In this document: piece by piece, positions 19,763-29,940 of the stretch
Numbering within the stretch: position 1 is the stretch's first letter
Layout of the letters: each line of letters opens with the position of its first letter
Source of the DNA: Silvimonas iriomotensis
GTDB taxonomy: Bacteria; Pseudomonadota; Gammaproteobacteria; Burkholderiales; Chitinibacteraceae
Direction: 5' to 3'
DNA: 64,000 bases
Assembly: GCF_014645535.1 (NCBI RefSeq)
Contig: NZ_BMLX01000002.1
Coordinates: 434,001 to 498,000, forward strand
Position numbers and translations under genes: made by a program
Notes under the pieces: generated by a model
The model's database searches: none
What the model was told of the DNA's origin: nothing
The model's input: only the letters and a program-made list of their open reading frames with translations

Positions 19763-20518
19763 ATGCTGACCAGCCAGCGCAAACAATATCTGTTGGACAT
19801 ACTGCAACGTCACGGCCAGATTCAGGCCAAGATGGTCAGCCAGGAACTGGGTTTGTCTGAAGACACCATCCGCCGCGACCTGCGTGAACTGGCCGCCGAA
19901 GGCAAACTGCAACGCGTCCACGGCGGCGCCCTGCCCGCCTCTGCCGCCATTGGCGACTTCACCCAGCGCCAGAACGTCGCCACCACCGGCAAGGCCGCCA
20001 TCGCCCAGATGGCCGCACATATGATCGAGCCCGGCCAGATTGTGCTGCTGGATGGCGGCACCACCGCCGTGCAGATCGCCCGCAGCCTGCCACCCGGCCT
20101 GCAAGCCACCATCGTTACCCATAGCCCCAGCGTGGCTGTGGAACTGGTTCACCATGCCGGCATTGAAGTGGTCATGATCGGCGGGCGCCTGTTCAAGCAT
20201 TCAGTCGTGAACGTCGGCGCCTCTGCCATTGAAGCCATGGCCCGCATCCGGGCGGACATCTTCTTCATGGGCGTCACCGGCGTACATGCCGAAGCCGGGT
20301 TATCCACAGGCGATCTGGAAGAGACCTACGTCAAACGCGCACTCATGGCGCGCGCAGCAGAAACCTTTGTGCTGGCGTCGGAAGAAAAACTCAACGCCGC
20401 ATCCGCCTACGTGATTGCCAAAGTGCGGGACGTGGCCGGGGTGATTGTGAACCGGGAAGCCGACGGCGCTGCACTGGCCGGGCTCAAGGCGGCTGGCGTG
20501 AATCTGGTGCTGGCGTGA
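19763..20518 (+). CDS. DeoR/GlpR family transcriptional regulator
   Basis: This 251-residue regulator has an N-terminal DeoR HTH (MLTSQRKQYLLDILQRHGQIQAKMVSQELGLSEDTIRRDLREL, with the family RRDLREL helix). The C-terminal DeoRC sugar-phosphate sensor domain has DGGTTAVQIARSLPP and VVNVGASAIEAMARIRADIFFMGVTGV. Such proteins usually respond to a sugar phosphate, which one is unknown. Neighbouring genes do not reveal a sugar pathway. The ATG at 19763 with GAGAG upstream is preferred. The frame reads 19 codons further upstream through the repeat operator. Confidence 0.9.
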   Translation: MLTSQRKQYLLDILQRHGQIQAKMVSQELGLSEDTIRRDLRELAAEGKLQRVHGGALPASAAIGDFTQRQNVATTGKAAIAQMAAHMIEPGQIVLLDGGTTAVQIARSLPPGLQATIVTHSPSVAVELVHHAGIEVVMIGGRLFKHSVVNVGASAIEAMARIRADIFFMGVTGVHAEAGLSTGDLEETYVKRALMARAAETFVLASEEKLNAASAYVIAKVRDVAGVIVNREADGAALAGLKAAGVNLVLA

Positions 20519-20613
20519 TTGGCGGGCGTGTGGGTGCTTAACGGCTTAGGGCTCTGCAAATCCGGCCAGGAACAGCGCACGGGCGCGGCTACCCCGCTGC
20601 ATCACCGTCTTTG

Positions 20614-21066
20614 CTGGATTCCCGCCAAGGGAACCGCCCAGGTCGGGAATGACGAAGTGGTTGGGCGAACCGATCGTTCGTGAAAACGAATGGTTGCGAA
20701 GCTGGGAATTACGGGTGCAGTGGATTCCAAAGGTTGCGGTTGCGGTTGCGGTTGCTGTTGCCTTTGACGTTGAGCCCCCTTGACTGCGCCGAGCATCGCA
20801 GCGAAGTCCGGGGTTTCGGCGGAGGGGTGTTTGAGCGAAGCGAGTTCCCGTAGCCAGCCGGACTTCGCGAGAAGCACAGGGAACCCGAAGGGCGCAGTCG
20901 CCGGGGTCGCCTTTCTTTTGGTTACTTTTCTTTGGCGAAGCAAAGAAAAGTAACGTGCTCCGGCCACCGCCGGTATCAAAACACCCGCGCCGCAAGGCGC
21001 CAACAGCGGTTAAAGGTTTTGCAATCAGCCACAGGTGGATTGTCGCTACGCTCCGAATCCACCCTA
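20614..21066 (+). repeat. composite intergenic element, copy R1
   Basis: It fills the ~570-base gap between convergent deoR-type gene and kdpE. No gene is supported here. In order: an ATTCCCG/CGGGAAT palindrome (20618-20650); four GGTTGC hexamers plus TGTTGC (20732-20761); a core with an 11-bp long-range helix (20801-20811 with 20858-20868) and a 9-bp outer helix (20782-20790 with 20891-20899); hairpin A, 14 bp (20921-20954); hairpin B (20960-20973); hairpin C, GCGCC-GCAA-GGCGC (20987-21000); and palindrome D, GGTGGATT/AATCCACC (21034-21063). Hairpin A has no T-run, so it is not an ordinary terminator. It is nearly identical to R4 outside the paired arms. Confidence 0.85.
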
Positions 21067-21086
21067 CTCCGCCAATAAAACAGCCC

Positions 21087-21785
21087 TCACCCGTTCTGCA
21101 ACAACAACCGATACCCCACCCCCGATTCCGTCAGCAAATGCCTCGGCTGCGCCGGCTCATCCTCCAGCTTCTGCCGCAAATGCCCCATATAAATCCGCAG
21201 GTAATGACTGTGCTCCACATACGCCGGCCCCCACACCTCCAGCAATAGCTGCCGATGGGTAATCACCTTGCCCGCATGGCGGATCATCGTTGCCAGCAGG
21301 CGGTATTCGATCGGCGTCAGATGCACAGCGGCGCCAGCTTTGTTCACCGTGCGGGCGACCAGATCAATCTCTACGTCCCCCAGCGTCACCTGGCCTTCAC
21401 CCGGCGTGTCTTTGGCATGGCGGCGCAGCAGCACGCGCAGGCGCGCCAGCAACTCATTCACGCCAAACGGCTTGGTCAGATAATCATCCGCGCCGGCATC
21501 CAGCGCGGCCACTTTGTCGGTTTCCTGACTGCGGGCAGACAGCACCAGAATCGGCACTTCGCTGAATGCGCGGATTTCGCGGATCAGGTCCAGCCCGTCG
21601 CCATCAGGCAGGCCCAGGTCCAGGATCAGCAAATCAGGCTGGCGCGTGCCCGCTTCAACCAGACCCTGGCGAGCCGTGGTGGCGTGCCAGGTCTGCATGC
21701 CGGCGCTTTCTGCGGTCATGGCCACAAAGCGGGCAATTTGCGGTTCATCTTCAATGATGACAAGGACAGGTTTCTGGGCGTTCAT
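21087..21785 (-). CDS. kdpE: two-component response regulator KdpE
   Basis: OmpR-class regulator (232 residues) that activates kdpFABC when K+ is scarce. The receiver domain begins PVLVIIEDEPQIARFV with the acidic pair. The phospho-Asp is in LLILDLGLPDGDGLDLI (about residue 55), and the Lys in DYLTKPFGVNEL. The winged-helix output domain holds HLTPIEYRLLATMIRHAGKVITHRQLLLEVWG. It overlaps kdpD by four bases, so expression is coupled. Composite repeat R1 lies directly downstream. Confidence 0.96.
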   Translation of the reverse strand: MNAQKPVLVIIEDEPQIARFVAMTAESAGMQTWHATTARQGLVEAGTRQPDLLILDLGLPDGDGLDLIREIRAFSEVPILVLSARSQETDKVAALDAGADDYLTKPFGVNELLARLRVLLRRHAKDTPGEGQVTLGDVEIDLVARTVNKAGAAVHLTPIEYRLLATMIRHAGKVITHRQLLLEVWGPAYVEHSHYLRIYMGHLRQKLEDEPAQPRHLLTESGVGYRLLLQNG

Positions 21786-24442
21786 GGTGCGTCTGGCGAT
21801 GAAAACAGTTCAGGGTGTTCCGGATCAGGCATGGCAGGCGGCGCCTTGCGCGGCAGGCTGACAGTGAACAGCGCGCCCCCTTGCGGGCTATTGCCGGCGC
21901 TGATCGTACCACCATGCGCGGCGACGATGGCCCGGCACAAGGCCAGCCCCAAGCCCACGCCCGTGGTAGCCGATTCATTCTGGCCACGCGTGAACTTGTT
22001 GAAAATGGTTTCTTCCTGGCCCTTGGGGATGCCCGGGCCGGTATCCGCCACGCTGATCTGCAACGACTGCGGCAGGGCGCGGGCAGCAATGGTCACCGGC
22101 GTACCGGCGGGCGTGTATTTGATGGCGTTGTCGATCAGGTTGACCAGCACGCGCTCCATCAACACCGCGTCAAACTCCACCAGCGGCAGGTCGATCGGGA
22201 TATCCAGCGCCACCGGATGCCGCGTCAGCCGCAATTCCAGCGCGCGCAAGGCGCTGCCGACGACTTCTTCCACCGCTTGCCAGTCGCGCCGCAAATGCAC
22301 CTCGCCCGCTTGCAGGCGTGCCATGTCCAGCAGGTTGTTGACCAGATCATTCATGCGGCGGATTTCACCGACCAGTTGATGGGCGATCTCCCGCGCGGGC
22401 GGTGCGGCGTAAGGGCTTTCAGACAAGGTACTGGCCAGCCCCAGCAGTACGGTTATCGGTGTGCGCAAATCGTGCGAGATCGCAGACAGCAAGTGGTTGC
22501 GCAGGCGCTCGCCTTCCATGGACACCAGCGCGTTCTGGGCCACTTCGACAAAGTGCACGCGTTCCAGCGCCAGGCCGATCTGCGCGGCGCAGGTTTGCAA
22601 GAAGCGCTTTTCTTCGCGGTCTGCCAGCCAGTCGCCCTTGGGCGTCAGCGCCAGCACACCGCGCACACGCATGGGCGCGGTCAGTGGCAGGTAAAACGCC
22701 TTGGCCGCCGCCAGCGTGCCCGTGCCCTGCCCGGCTTCTTCGCCATGACGGTACACCCAGTCGGCCACGGCCAGATCCAGCGCCATGCCGCCTTCCTGAT
22801 GCAGGTGTTCATCCAGATCAGGCAGCGCCAGCCCGATGTCGGTCTTGAACCGCGGCGCCAGGTGCGCCAGCGCGATCTCGACCACCTGTTCTTTCATCAA
22901 CGCGCCAGAGAGCGCTTCAGACAACTCATACAAGGCCGCCGTGCGCCGCTCTCGCCTTGATGCAATCTGCGCCTGGAAGCGCAGCCGGGCCGAGAGCTGG
23001 CTGAGCGTCAGCGCCACCGTGAGCATGATGCCGAAGGTGAGCAGATACTGCGTATCGGCCACCGTAAACGACATGCGCGGCGGCACAAAAAAGAAGTCGA
23101 ACGCCGCCACCGACAGCAAGGACGACAACGCCCCCGCCACCCGGCCAAAGCGCACCGACACCAGCAGCACCGACAACAGGTACAGCATGATGACGTTGGC
23201 CAGGTCGAAAATCTGCGTCAGCCGCGCTGCCAGAATGGTGGTGATGCCGCAGCCAATCAGCGCCCACGCCGCGCCTTGCCAGCGCTGGCCGATGATGCTC
23301 CACGGGTCCAGCCGCTCGGCCGGGGCGGCCGAGACGCCGACAATCTGCACAGTCAGGTTGGGTGCCAGCCGGGCCAGTCTGGCCGCCTGGCTTTCAATCA
23401 GATTGAAGCGGCGCGGCGGCTTGCCGATGATGACCGTACCCAGATCGTGATCCGCCGCATAATCAGCCAGCGTCTGCGCCACATGCGGGCCAGGCAACAA
23501 GGCCGTGCGCGCGCCCAGGCTTTCGGCCAGCTCCAGATTGCGCCGGGCGCTGGCCAGCCGATTCCGGCTGCGCAACAACGCCGGGGTTTCCACCGTCACC
23601 GCGCGCCAGTCCACCTTGAGCCGCCCTGCCAGCCGCGCCGTATGCCGCACCAGCGTCTCCCCCGCCGGGCCCGGGGCGATCGCTGCCAGCAGCGTTTCAC
23701 CTGGTTTGCTGCGAGCCGGCTGATCGCGCCGCAGTTCAGCATCAACACGTTCTGCCGCACGCCGCATGGCCAATTCACGCAGCGCAATCAGGTTACCCTT
23801 GCGGAAAAAGGACTCTTTGGCGCGGGCGATATTTCCCGGCAAGTAGACCTTGCCTTCCTGCAGGCGCTTGAGCAGTTCGTCCGGCGGCAAATCAACCAGC
23901 GTGATGTCATCGGCCGCATCAAACACCCGGTCAGGCACCGTCTCGCGCACGCGCACGCCGGTGATCCCGCCCACCACATCATTCAGGCTTTCCAGATGCT
24001 GCACATTGACCGTGGTGTAGACATCAATCCCCGCCGCCAGCAGTTCTTCAATATCCTGCCAGCGCTTGGGGTGGCGGCTGCCGGCCACGTTGCTGTGCGC
24101 CAGTTCATCCACCAGGATCAGCTGCGGCTTGCGCGCCAGCGCGCCATCCAGATCGAACTCGGTGAGTTGTTTGTCGCGGTAATCAATGTCCCTGCGCGGC
24201 AACACCGTCAGGCCGCTGAGCATGGCGGCTGTTTCTTCACGCTGATGCGTTTCTACCAGCCCGACCAGCACCTCTACGCCTTCCCGCTGGCGGGCATGCG
24301 CCTGCGCCAGCATCGCCCACGTTTTGCCGACACCGGCATTGGCGCCAAAAAAAATCTTCAGCCGGCCACGATGGGCATCGGCTTCATCGGCCTTCAGTTC
24401 GGCCAGCAACTGGTCTGGATCGGGGCGGGATGGATCGGTCAT
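21782..24442 (-). CDS. kdpD: K+-sensing histidine kinase KdpD
   Basis: This 886-residue inner-membrane sensor kinase phosphorylates KdpE. The N-terminal KdpD domain has the Walker-type GANAGVGKTWAML (about residues 33-45), SRHPKRWQDIEELL and NVQHLESLNDVV. A UspA-like domain follows, then four TM helices (about 395-490) and a GAF-like region. The kinase core has H-box SAISHDLRTPITVLLG (about residue 660), the N-box region LVNLIDNAIKYTP, and G-boxes DTGPGIP and GVGLGLALC. The start matches other KdpD proteins, but no ribosome site is visible just upstream. Repeat R2 separates it from kdpC, so the ATPase and sensor genes may not share one transcript. Confidence 0.97.
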   Translation of the reverse strand: MTDPSRPDPDQLLAELKADEADAHRGRLKIFFGANAGVGKTWAMLAQAHARQREGVEVLVGLVETHQREETAAMLSGLTVLPRRDIDYRDKQLTEFDLDGALARKPQLILVDELAHSNVAGSRHPKRWQDIEELLAAGIDVYTTVNVQHLESLNDVVGGITGVRVRETVPDRVFDAADDITLVDLPPDELLKRLQEGKVYLPGNIARAKESFFRKGNLIALRELAMRRAAERVDAELRRDQPARSKPGETLLAAIAPGPAGETLVRHTARLAGRLKVDWRAVTVETPALLRSRNRLASARRNLELAESLGARTALLPGPHVAQTLADYAADHDLGTVIIGKPPRRFNLIESQAARLARLAPNLTVQIVGVSAAPAERLDPWSIIGQRWQGAAWALIGCGITTILAARLTQIFDLANVIMLYLLSVLLVSVRFGRVAGALSSLLSVAAFDFFFVPPRMSFTVADTQYLLTFGIMLTVALTLSQLSARLRFQAQIASRRERRTAALYELSEALSGALMKEQVVEIALAHLAPRFKTDIGLALPDLDEHLHQEGGMALDLAVADWVYRHGEEAGQGTGTLAAAKAFYLPLTAPMRVRGVLALTPKGDWLADREEKRFLQTCAAQIGLALERVHFVEVAQNALVSMEGERLRNHLLSAISHDLRTPITVLLGLASTLSESPYAAPPAREIAHQLVGEIRRMNDLVNNLLDMARLQAGEVHLRRDWQAVEEVVGSALRALELRLTRHPVALDIPIDLPLVEFDAVLMERVLVNLIDNAIKYTPAGTPVTIAARALPQSLQISVADTGPGIPKGQEETIFNKFTRGQNESATTGVGLGLALCRAIVAAHGGTISAGNSPQGGALFTVSLPRKAPPAMPDPEHPELFSSPDAP

Positions 24443-24548
24443 GAGAGTATGGTAGCGCCTGGAGATGTCATCCGGTGAAGCATGGGAACGATTGCGTGCT
24501 TTTGTTTACTGTCTGAGCGCTGAAAGCCGTATTTGAATCTATGCCGCA

Positions 24549-25032
24549 GGGTGGATTGTCGCAGCGCGCCGGATTCACCCTGAGTAGCGTGCATGCATCG
24601 CCACTGGATTCCGGCCTTCACCGGAATGACGAATCGGTGAGGTGCGGGTTGAACTGGGTATGGTCGCGCGACCGGAACCGGCCGTTGCCAGTACCAGTGC
24701 CGTTGCCGTTGCTTTTCGGGGTTGCAGTTGCTGTTGCCTTTGACGTTGCCCCCCCTTTGACTGCGCCGAGCATCGCAGCAAGGCGCGGCGATCAAGGCGA
24801 AGCGGTAGGCCGCAGGCCGAACAAGCGAGCCAGCCGCGCCTTGCGAGAAGCACAGGGAACTCGCGCAGCGAGCGCTGTCGCAGGGGTCGCCTTTTCTTTG
24901 GGCACTTTCTTTTGGCGACCCAAAAGAAAGTGCCTTGCCGTCGGGCAACCCCCGACACCCAAAACACCCGCGCCGTCAGGCGCTAACACTCACACCGCAA
25001 TGGTGGATTGTCGCTCCCGCTCCGAATCCACC
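24549..25032 (+). repeat. composite intergenic element, copy R2
   Basis: It fills the ~690 bases between kdpD and kdpC, with no supported gene. It starts with a D-like palindrome (about 24549-24581) and ATTCCGG-CCTTCA-CCGGAAT (24608-24627). A degenerate GTTGC-rich array (about 24683-24740) follows. The core has an 11-bp helix GCAAGGCGCGG/CCGCGCCTTGC (24778-24788 with 24834-24844). Hairpin A is a 15-bp perfect stem (24901-24934, loop CGAC). Hairpin B is GTCGGG/CCCGAC (24940-24956). Hairpin C is GCGCC-GTCA-GGCGC (24970-24983). Palindrome D is at 25002-25032. Hairpins A and B differ in sequence from R1 but remain fully paired. Confidence 0.85.
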
Positions 25033-25082
25033 CTACTCAAAGACTCTGGCCACAACAGCGAGCCATCCAGGCACCAGACTGG

Positions 25083-25102
25083 ATTCCTGCCTGCGCAGGA
25101 AT
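25083..25102. repeat. ATTCC palindrome (dRS3-like) near kdpC
   Basis: ATTCCTGC-CTGC-GCAGGAAT, perfect 8-bp arms, flanked by CTGG and GACGA as in the other copies of this window. It lies between R2 and the CCCCAA array. Confidence 0.75.
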
Positions 25103-25134
25103 GACGAGTCAGTGGCAGCCCCGCAAACCCAAAA

Positions 25135-25782
25135 TCACCCCAACCCCAACCCCAACCCCAACCCCAACCCCAACCCCAACCCCAACCCCAACCCCCTCCC
25201 CGCCCCATCCAGCGCCAGATTCAACCGCACCACATTCACCACCGCCTCCCCGAACAGCCCCCACTGCGGCCCCTCGGTATTGGCCGCCACCAGCAAGCGC
25301 ACTTGCTCATCGCTCAAGCCCCGCGCTTTGGCCACGCGGTGAACCTGGTAAGCCGCCGCTGCCGGCGAGATATGCGGGTCCAGCCCGCTGGCCGACGTGG
25401 TCACCAGATCGGCCGGCACCGGGCCGGTCTGGTCCGGCTGGGCGGAGCGGATCAGGTCAATCCGCCCTTTTACTGCGTCTTTCAGCGCCGGGTTGGTTGG
25501 GCCCAGATTGCTGCCACCCGATGCCAGGCCGTTGTCCGGTTGCGGGCCGGTGGCAGACGGCCGGCTCCAGAAATAGGTCGGGCCGCTGAAGCTCTGGCCG
25601 ATCAGGCTGGAGGCCACCGGTTGACCGTCTTTCTCGATCAGACTACCTGCGGCCTGCCGCGGGAACAGCGCTTTGCCAATGCCGGTGACAGCCAGCGGAT
25701 AAGCCAGGCCGGTCACGATGGTCAGCAAAACAAACAGTGATAACGCGGGCCGGATCAGGCCGGGATGATGGGTCGTGCTCAT
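25135..25782 (-). CDS. kdpC: K+-transporting ATPase subunit KdpC, with repeat-encoded C-terminal tail
   Basis: This 215-residue single-pass membrane subunit stabilises the KdpA-KdpB complex. The TM helix is at about residues 10-32 ([25 protein letters not shown]). Family motifs include [46 protein letters not shown] and the C-terminal [13 protein letters not shown]. The ATG at 25782 has AAGGAG upstream; the frame is open for 24 codons before it. After the usual end of the family at LNLALDG the protein continues with a Gly-Leu tail of about 20 residues made by a (TTGGGG)n array, and then stops. The tail is probably a neutral by-product of repeat expansion. Confidence 0.93.
   Translation of the reverse strand: MSTTHHPGLIRPALSLFVLLTIVTGLAYPLAVTGIGKALFPRQAAGSLIEKDGQPVASSLIGQSFSGPTYFWSRPSATGPQPDNGLASGGSNLGPTNPALKDAVKGRIDLIRSAQPDQTGPVPADLVTTSASGLDPHISPAAAAYQVHRVAKARGLSDEQVRLLVAANTEGPQWGLFGEAVVNVVRLNLALDGAGRGLGLGLGLGLGLGLGLGLG
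25138..25196. repeat. (CCCCAA)9 tandem array at the 3' end of kdpC
   Basis: Ten C-blocks separated by nine AA pairs with exact six-base period. On the kdpC coding strand it reads (TTGGGG)n, which can form G-quadruplexes. It is in frame and encodes alternating Gly-Leu up to the stop codon. Confidence 0.95.
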
Positions 25783-25924
25783 GATGTTTTCTCCTTGCCG
25801 GCCAGCAGCGCGGGCCGCTGGCCGTGAATGATTTTTTCTGCAAGCACCGTTCACAAATCCCGGTGCGATGGTGCTGGTGAGGCTCGTTAAATGAAGCCGG
25901 CAGAGTGTTGTGAACGGCTCAGGG

Positions 25925-28039
25925 TTAAACCCAGCCTGCAGCGCCCAGCAGCATGTCGATCAGCTTGATCCCGGCAAAGGGCACCAGAATGCCGCCCAGG
26001 CCGTACACCAGCAGATTGCGGCGCAGCAGCGGGCCCGCACCCAGCGCGCGGTATTTCACGCCTTTAAGCGCCAGCGGGATCAGCGCGACAATGATCAGCG
26101 CGTTGAAAATCACTGCCGACATGATCGCGGAGGCCGGGCTGTTCAGATGCATGACGTCCAGCGCCTTCAGTTGCGGATAAGTCACGGCAAACGCGGCCGG
26201 GATGATGGCGAAATACTTGGCCACATCGTTGGCCACGCTGAACGTCGTCAGCGAACCGCGCGTCATCAGCATCTGTTTGCCGATCTCGACAATCTCGATC
26301 AGCTTGGTCGGGTTGCTATCCAGATCGACCATGTTGCCGGCCTCTTTGGCGGCTTGCGTGCCGGAGTTCATCGCCACGGCCACATCGGCCTGCGCCAGTG
26401 CCGGGGCGTCGTTGGTGCCGTCGCCGGTCATGGCCACAAGGCGGCCGGCGGCCTGGTGCTCGCGGATCAGCGCCAGTTTGTCTTCCGGTCTGGCCTCTGC
26501 CAGAAAGTCATCGACGCCGGCCTCAGCGGCAATCGCGGCGGCGGTCAGGCGGTTATCGCCGGTGATCATCACCGTCTTGATGCCCATCTGGCGCAGCTCG
26601 GCAAAGCGCTCCTTGATGCCACCTTTGACGATGTCCTTGAGTTCAACCACGCCCAGCACTTTTTTGCCATCAGCCACCACCAGCGGCGTGGCGCCACGGC
26701 GGGCGACGTCGTCCACCGCCTCGCCCACGGCTTTGGGAAAATCCCCGCCGATCTGCTGCATATACTTGCGGATGGCATCGGCCGAACCCTTGCGGATTTG
26801 CCGTGCAGCCGGGCTGGCGACCACGACATCGCCAGCTTGCGGCTTGAGCGCGGTCTGCACACCCAGATCCACGCCCGACATGCGCGTCTGCGCGGTGAAC
26901 GGGATGAACAGCGCGTCTTGCAGCTCCCGGCCACGCAGATTGAAACGTTCTTTGGCCAGCACGACGATAGAACGACCTTCCGGCGTTTCGTCGGCCAGCG
27001 ACGCCAGTTGCGCCACGTCGGCCAGGTCTTGCTCGCTCACGCCCGGCGCGGGGATAAACGCAGCGGCCTGACGGTTGCCCAGCGTGATCGTGCCGGTTTT
27101 ATCCAGCAACAATACGTCCACGTCGCCCGCGGCTTCGACGGCACGGCCGGAGGTCGCAATGACGTTGGCCTGCATCATGCGGCTCATACCCGCCACGCCA
27201 ATGGCCGACAACAGACCGCCAATGGTGGTCGGGATCAGACACACCAGCAGCGCAATCAGCACAGTAATACTGACCGGCGAGCCCGCCCCGGCCGCGCCCA
27301 CGCTGTAAATGGAGAACGGCAACAGCGAGGCACACACCACCAGGAAGGTCAGCGTGAGCGACACCAGCAAGATGGTCAGCGCCACTTCGTTCGGCGTTTT
27401 CTTGCGCTTGGCGCCTTCCACCATGGCGATCATGCGATCCAGGAAAGCCTCGCCCGGGTTGGCCGTCACGCGCACCACCAGCCAGTCAGACAACACACGG
27501 GTGCCGCCGGTCACGGCAGAGAAATCACCGCCGGATTCACGGATTACCGGCGCAGATTCGCCAGTGATGGCCGATTCATCCACCGAGGCGACGCCTTCCA
27601 GCACTTCACCATCGGCGGGGACGATATCGCCGGCCTCGATCAGCACGTAATCGTCTTTGCGCAGCGAGTTGGAATCCAGAATCTGCACTTTGGCATTGCG
27701 CGAGGCACTGGCCAGCTTTTTGGCCACGCCATTCTTGCGGGTGGCACGCAGGGCATCGGCCTGCGCCTTGCCGCGGCCTTCGGCCAGGGCTTCGGCAAAG
27801 TTGGCAAACAGCACGGTAAACCACAGCCACGCCGCGACCGCCAGAATGAACGCGGCCGGTGCTTCACCATGCCCGCCCAGCGCATGAAACCCGAGCACCG
27901 TGGTGACCACGCTGCCCACCCACACCACAAACATCACCGGGTTGCGCCATTGCACCACCGGCGAGAGCTTGCGGAACGATTCGAAGATCGCCGGTACGGC
28001 GAGCTTGCGATCAAATAATGACAATCCAGCTTTACTCAT
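25925..28039 (-). CDS. kdpB: K+-transporting P-type ATPase catalytic subunit KdpB
   Basis: The 704-residue P-type ATPase subunit powers high-affinity K+ uptake. Motifs in order: the actuator loop [17 protein letters not shown] (about residue 165); the phosphorylation site [13 protein letters not shown] (Asp about residue 318); the nucleotide-binding residues in [11 protein letters not shown]; and the hinge [17 protein letters not shown]. The helices [15 protein letters not shown] and [23 protein letters not shown] form the KdpB-specific C-terminal part. Length is standard (E. coli 682). The kdpA stop lies 24 bases upstream and the kdpC start about 140 bases downstream. Confidence 0.98.
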   Translation of the reverse strand: MSKAGLSLFDRKLAVPAIFESFRKLSPVVQWRNPVMFVVWVGSVVTTVLGFHALGGHGEAPAAFILAVAAWLWFTVLFANFAEALAEGRGKAQADALRATRKNGVAKKLASASRNAKVQILDSNSLRKDDYVLIEAGDIVPADGEVLEGVASVDESAITGESAPVIRESGGDFSAVTGGTRVLSDWLVVRVTANPGEAFLDRMIAMVEGAKRKKTPNEVALTILLVSLTLTFLVVCASLLPFSIYSVGAAGAGSPVSITVLIALLVCLIPTTIGGLLSAIGVAGMSRMMQANVIATSGRAVEAAGDVDVLLLDKTGTITLGNRQAAAFIPAPGVSEQDLADVAQLASLADETPEGRSIVVLAKERFNLRGRELQDALFIPFTAQTRMSGVDLGVQTALKPQAGDVVVASPAARQIRKGSADAIRKYMQQIGGDFPKAVGEAVDDVARRGATPLVVADGKKVLGVVELKDIVKGGIKERFAELRQMGIKTVMITGDNRLTAAAIAAEAGVDDFLAEARPEDKLALIREHQAAGRLVAMTGDGTNDAPALAQADVAVAMNSGTQAAKEAGNMVDLDSNPTKLIEIVEIGKQMLMTRGSLTTFSVANDVAKYFAIIPAAFAVTYPQLKALDVMHLNSPASAIMSAVIFNALIIVALIPLALKGVKYRALGAGPLLRRNLLVYGLGGILVPFAGIKLIDMLLGAAGWV

Positions 28040-28063
28040 CTTGGTTCTCCGAAAGTGACCGGC

Positions 28064-29851
28064 TTAGTGCGCAAACAACTGCAAGTGCTCGATCACCGGG
28101 CCCAGCGCCAGCGCCGGGATATACGTCAGCGCGCCCACAATCACCACCGTGCCCACCAGCAGCATCACAAACAGCGGACCATGCGTCGGCAAGGTGCCGG
28201 AGGTCTGCGCCAGGCGCGGTTTGCTGGCCAGCTTGCCGGCAATGGCCAGCACCGGAATGATCACGGTGAAGCGACCAAACCACATGGCAATGCCCAGCAG
28301 GGTGTTGTAGAACGGCGTGTTGGCAGACAGGCCGGCAAAGGCCGAACCATTGTTGTTGGCCGCAGAAGCAAAGGCGTACAGCACTTCAGAAAAGCCATGC
28401 GCGCCGGGGTTGGCCATGCCGGCTTTGCCAACATCCAGCATCACAGAGAGCGCGGTGCCGCCCAGGATCAGGCACGGCGTGGCCAGGATGGCGATGGCAA
28501 CCATCTTCATCTCGAACGCTTCGATCTTCTTGCCCAGGTATTCCGGCGTGCGGCCAATCATCAGGCCAGAGAGGAACACGGCCAGAACGGCGTAAATCAG
28601 CATGCCGTACAGGCCCGCGCCCACGCCGCCAAACACCACTTCGCCCAGCTTGATCAGCCACATCGGCACCAGGCCACCCAGCGGCATCAGCGAGTCATGC
28701 ATGGTGTTCACCGCCCCGCACGAGGCCGCCGTGGTGATCACGGTAAACAAGGCGGAAGCCACGATGCCAAAGCGCGTCTCCTTGCCTTCCATATTGCCGG
28801 CGGCGCCAGACATGCCCAGATGGGTAAGGATGGGATTGGCCTGGATTTCCGCCCAGTACTCCACGCCCACCATCGCCACAAACAACAGCGTCATGGCACC
28901 CAGCACCGTCAGCCCCTGACGCGCATCCCCCACCCAGCGACCAAACATGAACACCAGTGCCGCCGGGATCAAAAAGATGCTCAGCATCTGCACAAAGTTG
29001 GACACCGGCGTCGGGTTCTCATACGGATGCGCCGAGTTGGCGTTGAAAAAACCGCCGCCGTTGGTCCCCAGCATCTTGATGGCTTCTTGCGAGGCCACCG
29101 GGCCCATGGGCAAGGTTTGCGTGCTGGTCTTGCTGTCGACCATCACCGGATTGCCTTTGGCGTCTTTGACCGGCTGGCCATCTGCACCGGTTTTCGGCAC
29201 TTGATAAGTGACGGTTTCGGTGAGTTTTACATCCTTGTAGCCATCAAAATTCTGGATCACGCCCTGCCCCACCAGGAACACGGCCACGACCAGCGACAAC
29301 GGCAACAGGATGTAAACGGTGGCGCGATACAGATCCAGCCAGGCATTCCCCACGCCAGAAGCCTTGCGGCGCACAAACCCGCGGATCAGCGCCACGGCAA
29401 CCGCCAGACCGGTAGCAGCAGACATGAAGTTATGCGCAGCCAGCGACAGCATCTGCGTGAAATAACTCATGGTCGATTCACCGGCATAGCCCTGCCAGTT
29501 GGTATTAGTCAGAAACGAAATCGACGTATTGAACGACGAATCCGGGCTGACCGCGCCCATATTGGCCGGGTTCAGCGGCAAGCTGCCCTGCAAACGCTGC
29601 TGGGCATACACAAACACCGCGCCAATCAGATGAAACACCAGCAGCGCCAGCGCATAGCGCCACCACGGCATGTCTTCATCCGCGTTGATGCCCATGAGCT
29701 TGCACAAAGCGCGTTCTGATTTGCCCAGAAAGGCAAAACGATTTGAAAGAGAACCATCCAGCGCCGTCGCCAGCAAGCGGCTCAACGGCCACGCCAGCGC
29801 AAACAGCACCACCAGGTACATGGCCGTCTGGAACACGATCGACGAGTTCAT
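28064..29851 (-). CDS. kdpA: K+-transporting ATPase K+-channel-like subunit KdpA
   Basis: This 595-residue inner-membrane subunit is related to Trk/Ktr channels, binds K+ on the periplasmic side and passes it on through the KdpFABC complex. Ten or so TM helices are visible. Filter-type segments include [16 protein letters not shown] (about 107-122), [19 protein letters not shown] (about 267-285) and [10 protein letters not shown] (about 500). The start overlaps the kdpF stop by four bases. Confidence 0.98.
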   Translation of the reverse strand: MNSSIVFQTAMYLVVLFALAWPLSRLLATALDGSLSNRFAFLGKSERALCKLMGINADEDMPWWRYALALLVFHLIGAVFVYAQQRLQGSLPLNPANMGAVSPDSSFNTSISFLTNTNWQGYAGESTMSYFTQMLSLAAHNFMSAATGLAVAVALIRGFVRRKASGVGNAWLDLYRATVYILLPLSLVVAVFLVGQGVIQNFDGYKDVKLTETVTYQVPKTGADGQPVKDAKGNPVMVDSKTSTQTLPMGPVASQEAIKMLGTNGGGFFNANSAHPYENPTPVSNFVQMLSIFLIPAALVFMFGRWVGDARQGLTVLGAMTLLFVAMVGVEYWAEIQANPILTHLGMSGAAGNMEGKETRFGIVASALFTVITTAASCGAVNTMHDSLMPLGGLVPMWLIKLGEVVFGGVGAGLYGMLIYAVLAVFLSGLMIGRTPEYLGKKIEAFEMKMVAIAILATPCLILGGTALSVMLDVGKAGMANPGAHGFSEVLYAFASAANNNGSAFAGLSANTPFYNTLLGIAMWFGRFTVIIPVLAIAGKLASKPRLAQTSGTLPTHGPLFVMLLVGTVVIVGALTYIPALALGPVIEHLQLFAH

Positions 29852-29940
29852 GCCACGTCCTCCGCGTTAAACAGCGCATAGACCAGATACACCAGCAGCA
29901 GCACGAACACGGCCGCCGCCATCAGATATAGCCAGTTCAT
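29848..29940 (-). CDS. kdpF: K+-transporting ATPase small subunit KdpF
   Basis: 30 residues forming one TM helix (starts [20 protein letters not shown], ends FNAEDVA). It matches KdpF in size and place. KdpF is a lipid-like stabiliser of the Kdp complex. The stop overlaps the kdpA ATG by four bases. Its own ATG overlaps the stop of the small ORF upstream by four bases, so three reading frames are chained by ATGA overlaps. Confidence 0.93.
   Translation of the reverse strand: MNWLYLMAAAVFVLLLVYLVYALFNAEDVA

Noticed and set aside
20546-21003. Short proteins read from composite repeat R1 (also similar ones from R2 and R4)
   Set aside because: The same translations (for example segments with LRRNDE or HSCGGRNP) recur wherever the repeat occurs. 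Changes between copies preserve base pairing and not codons.
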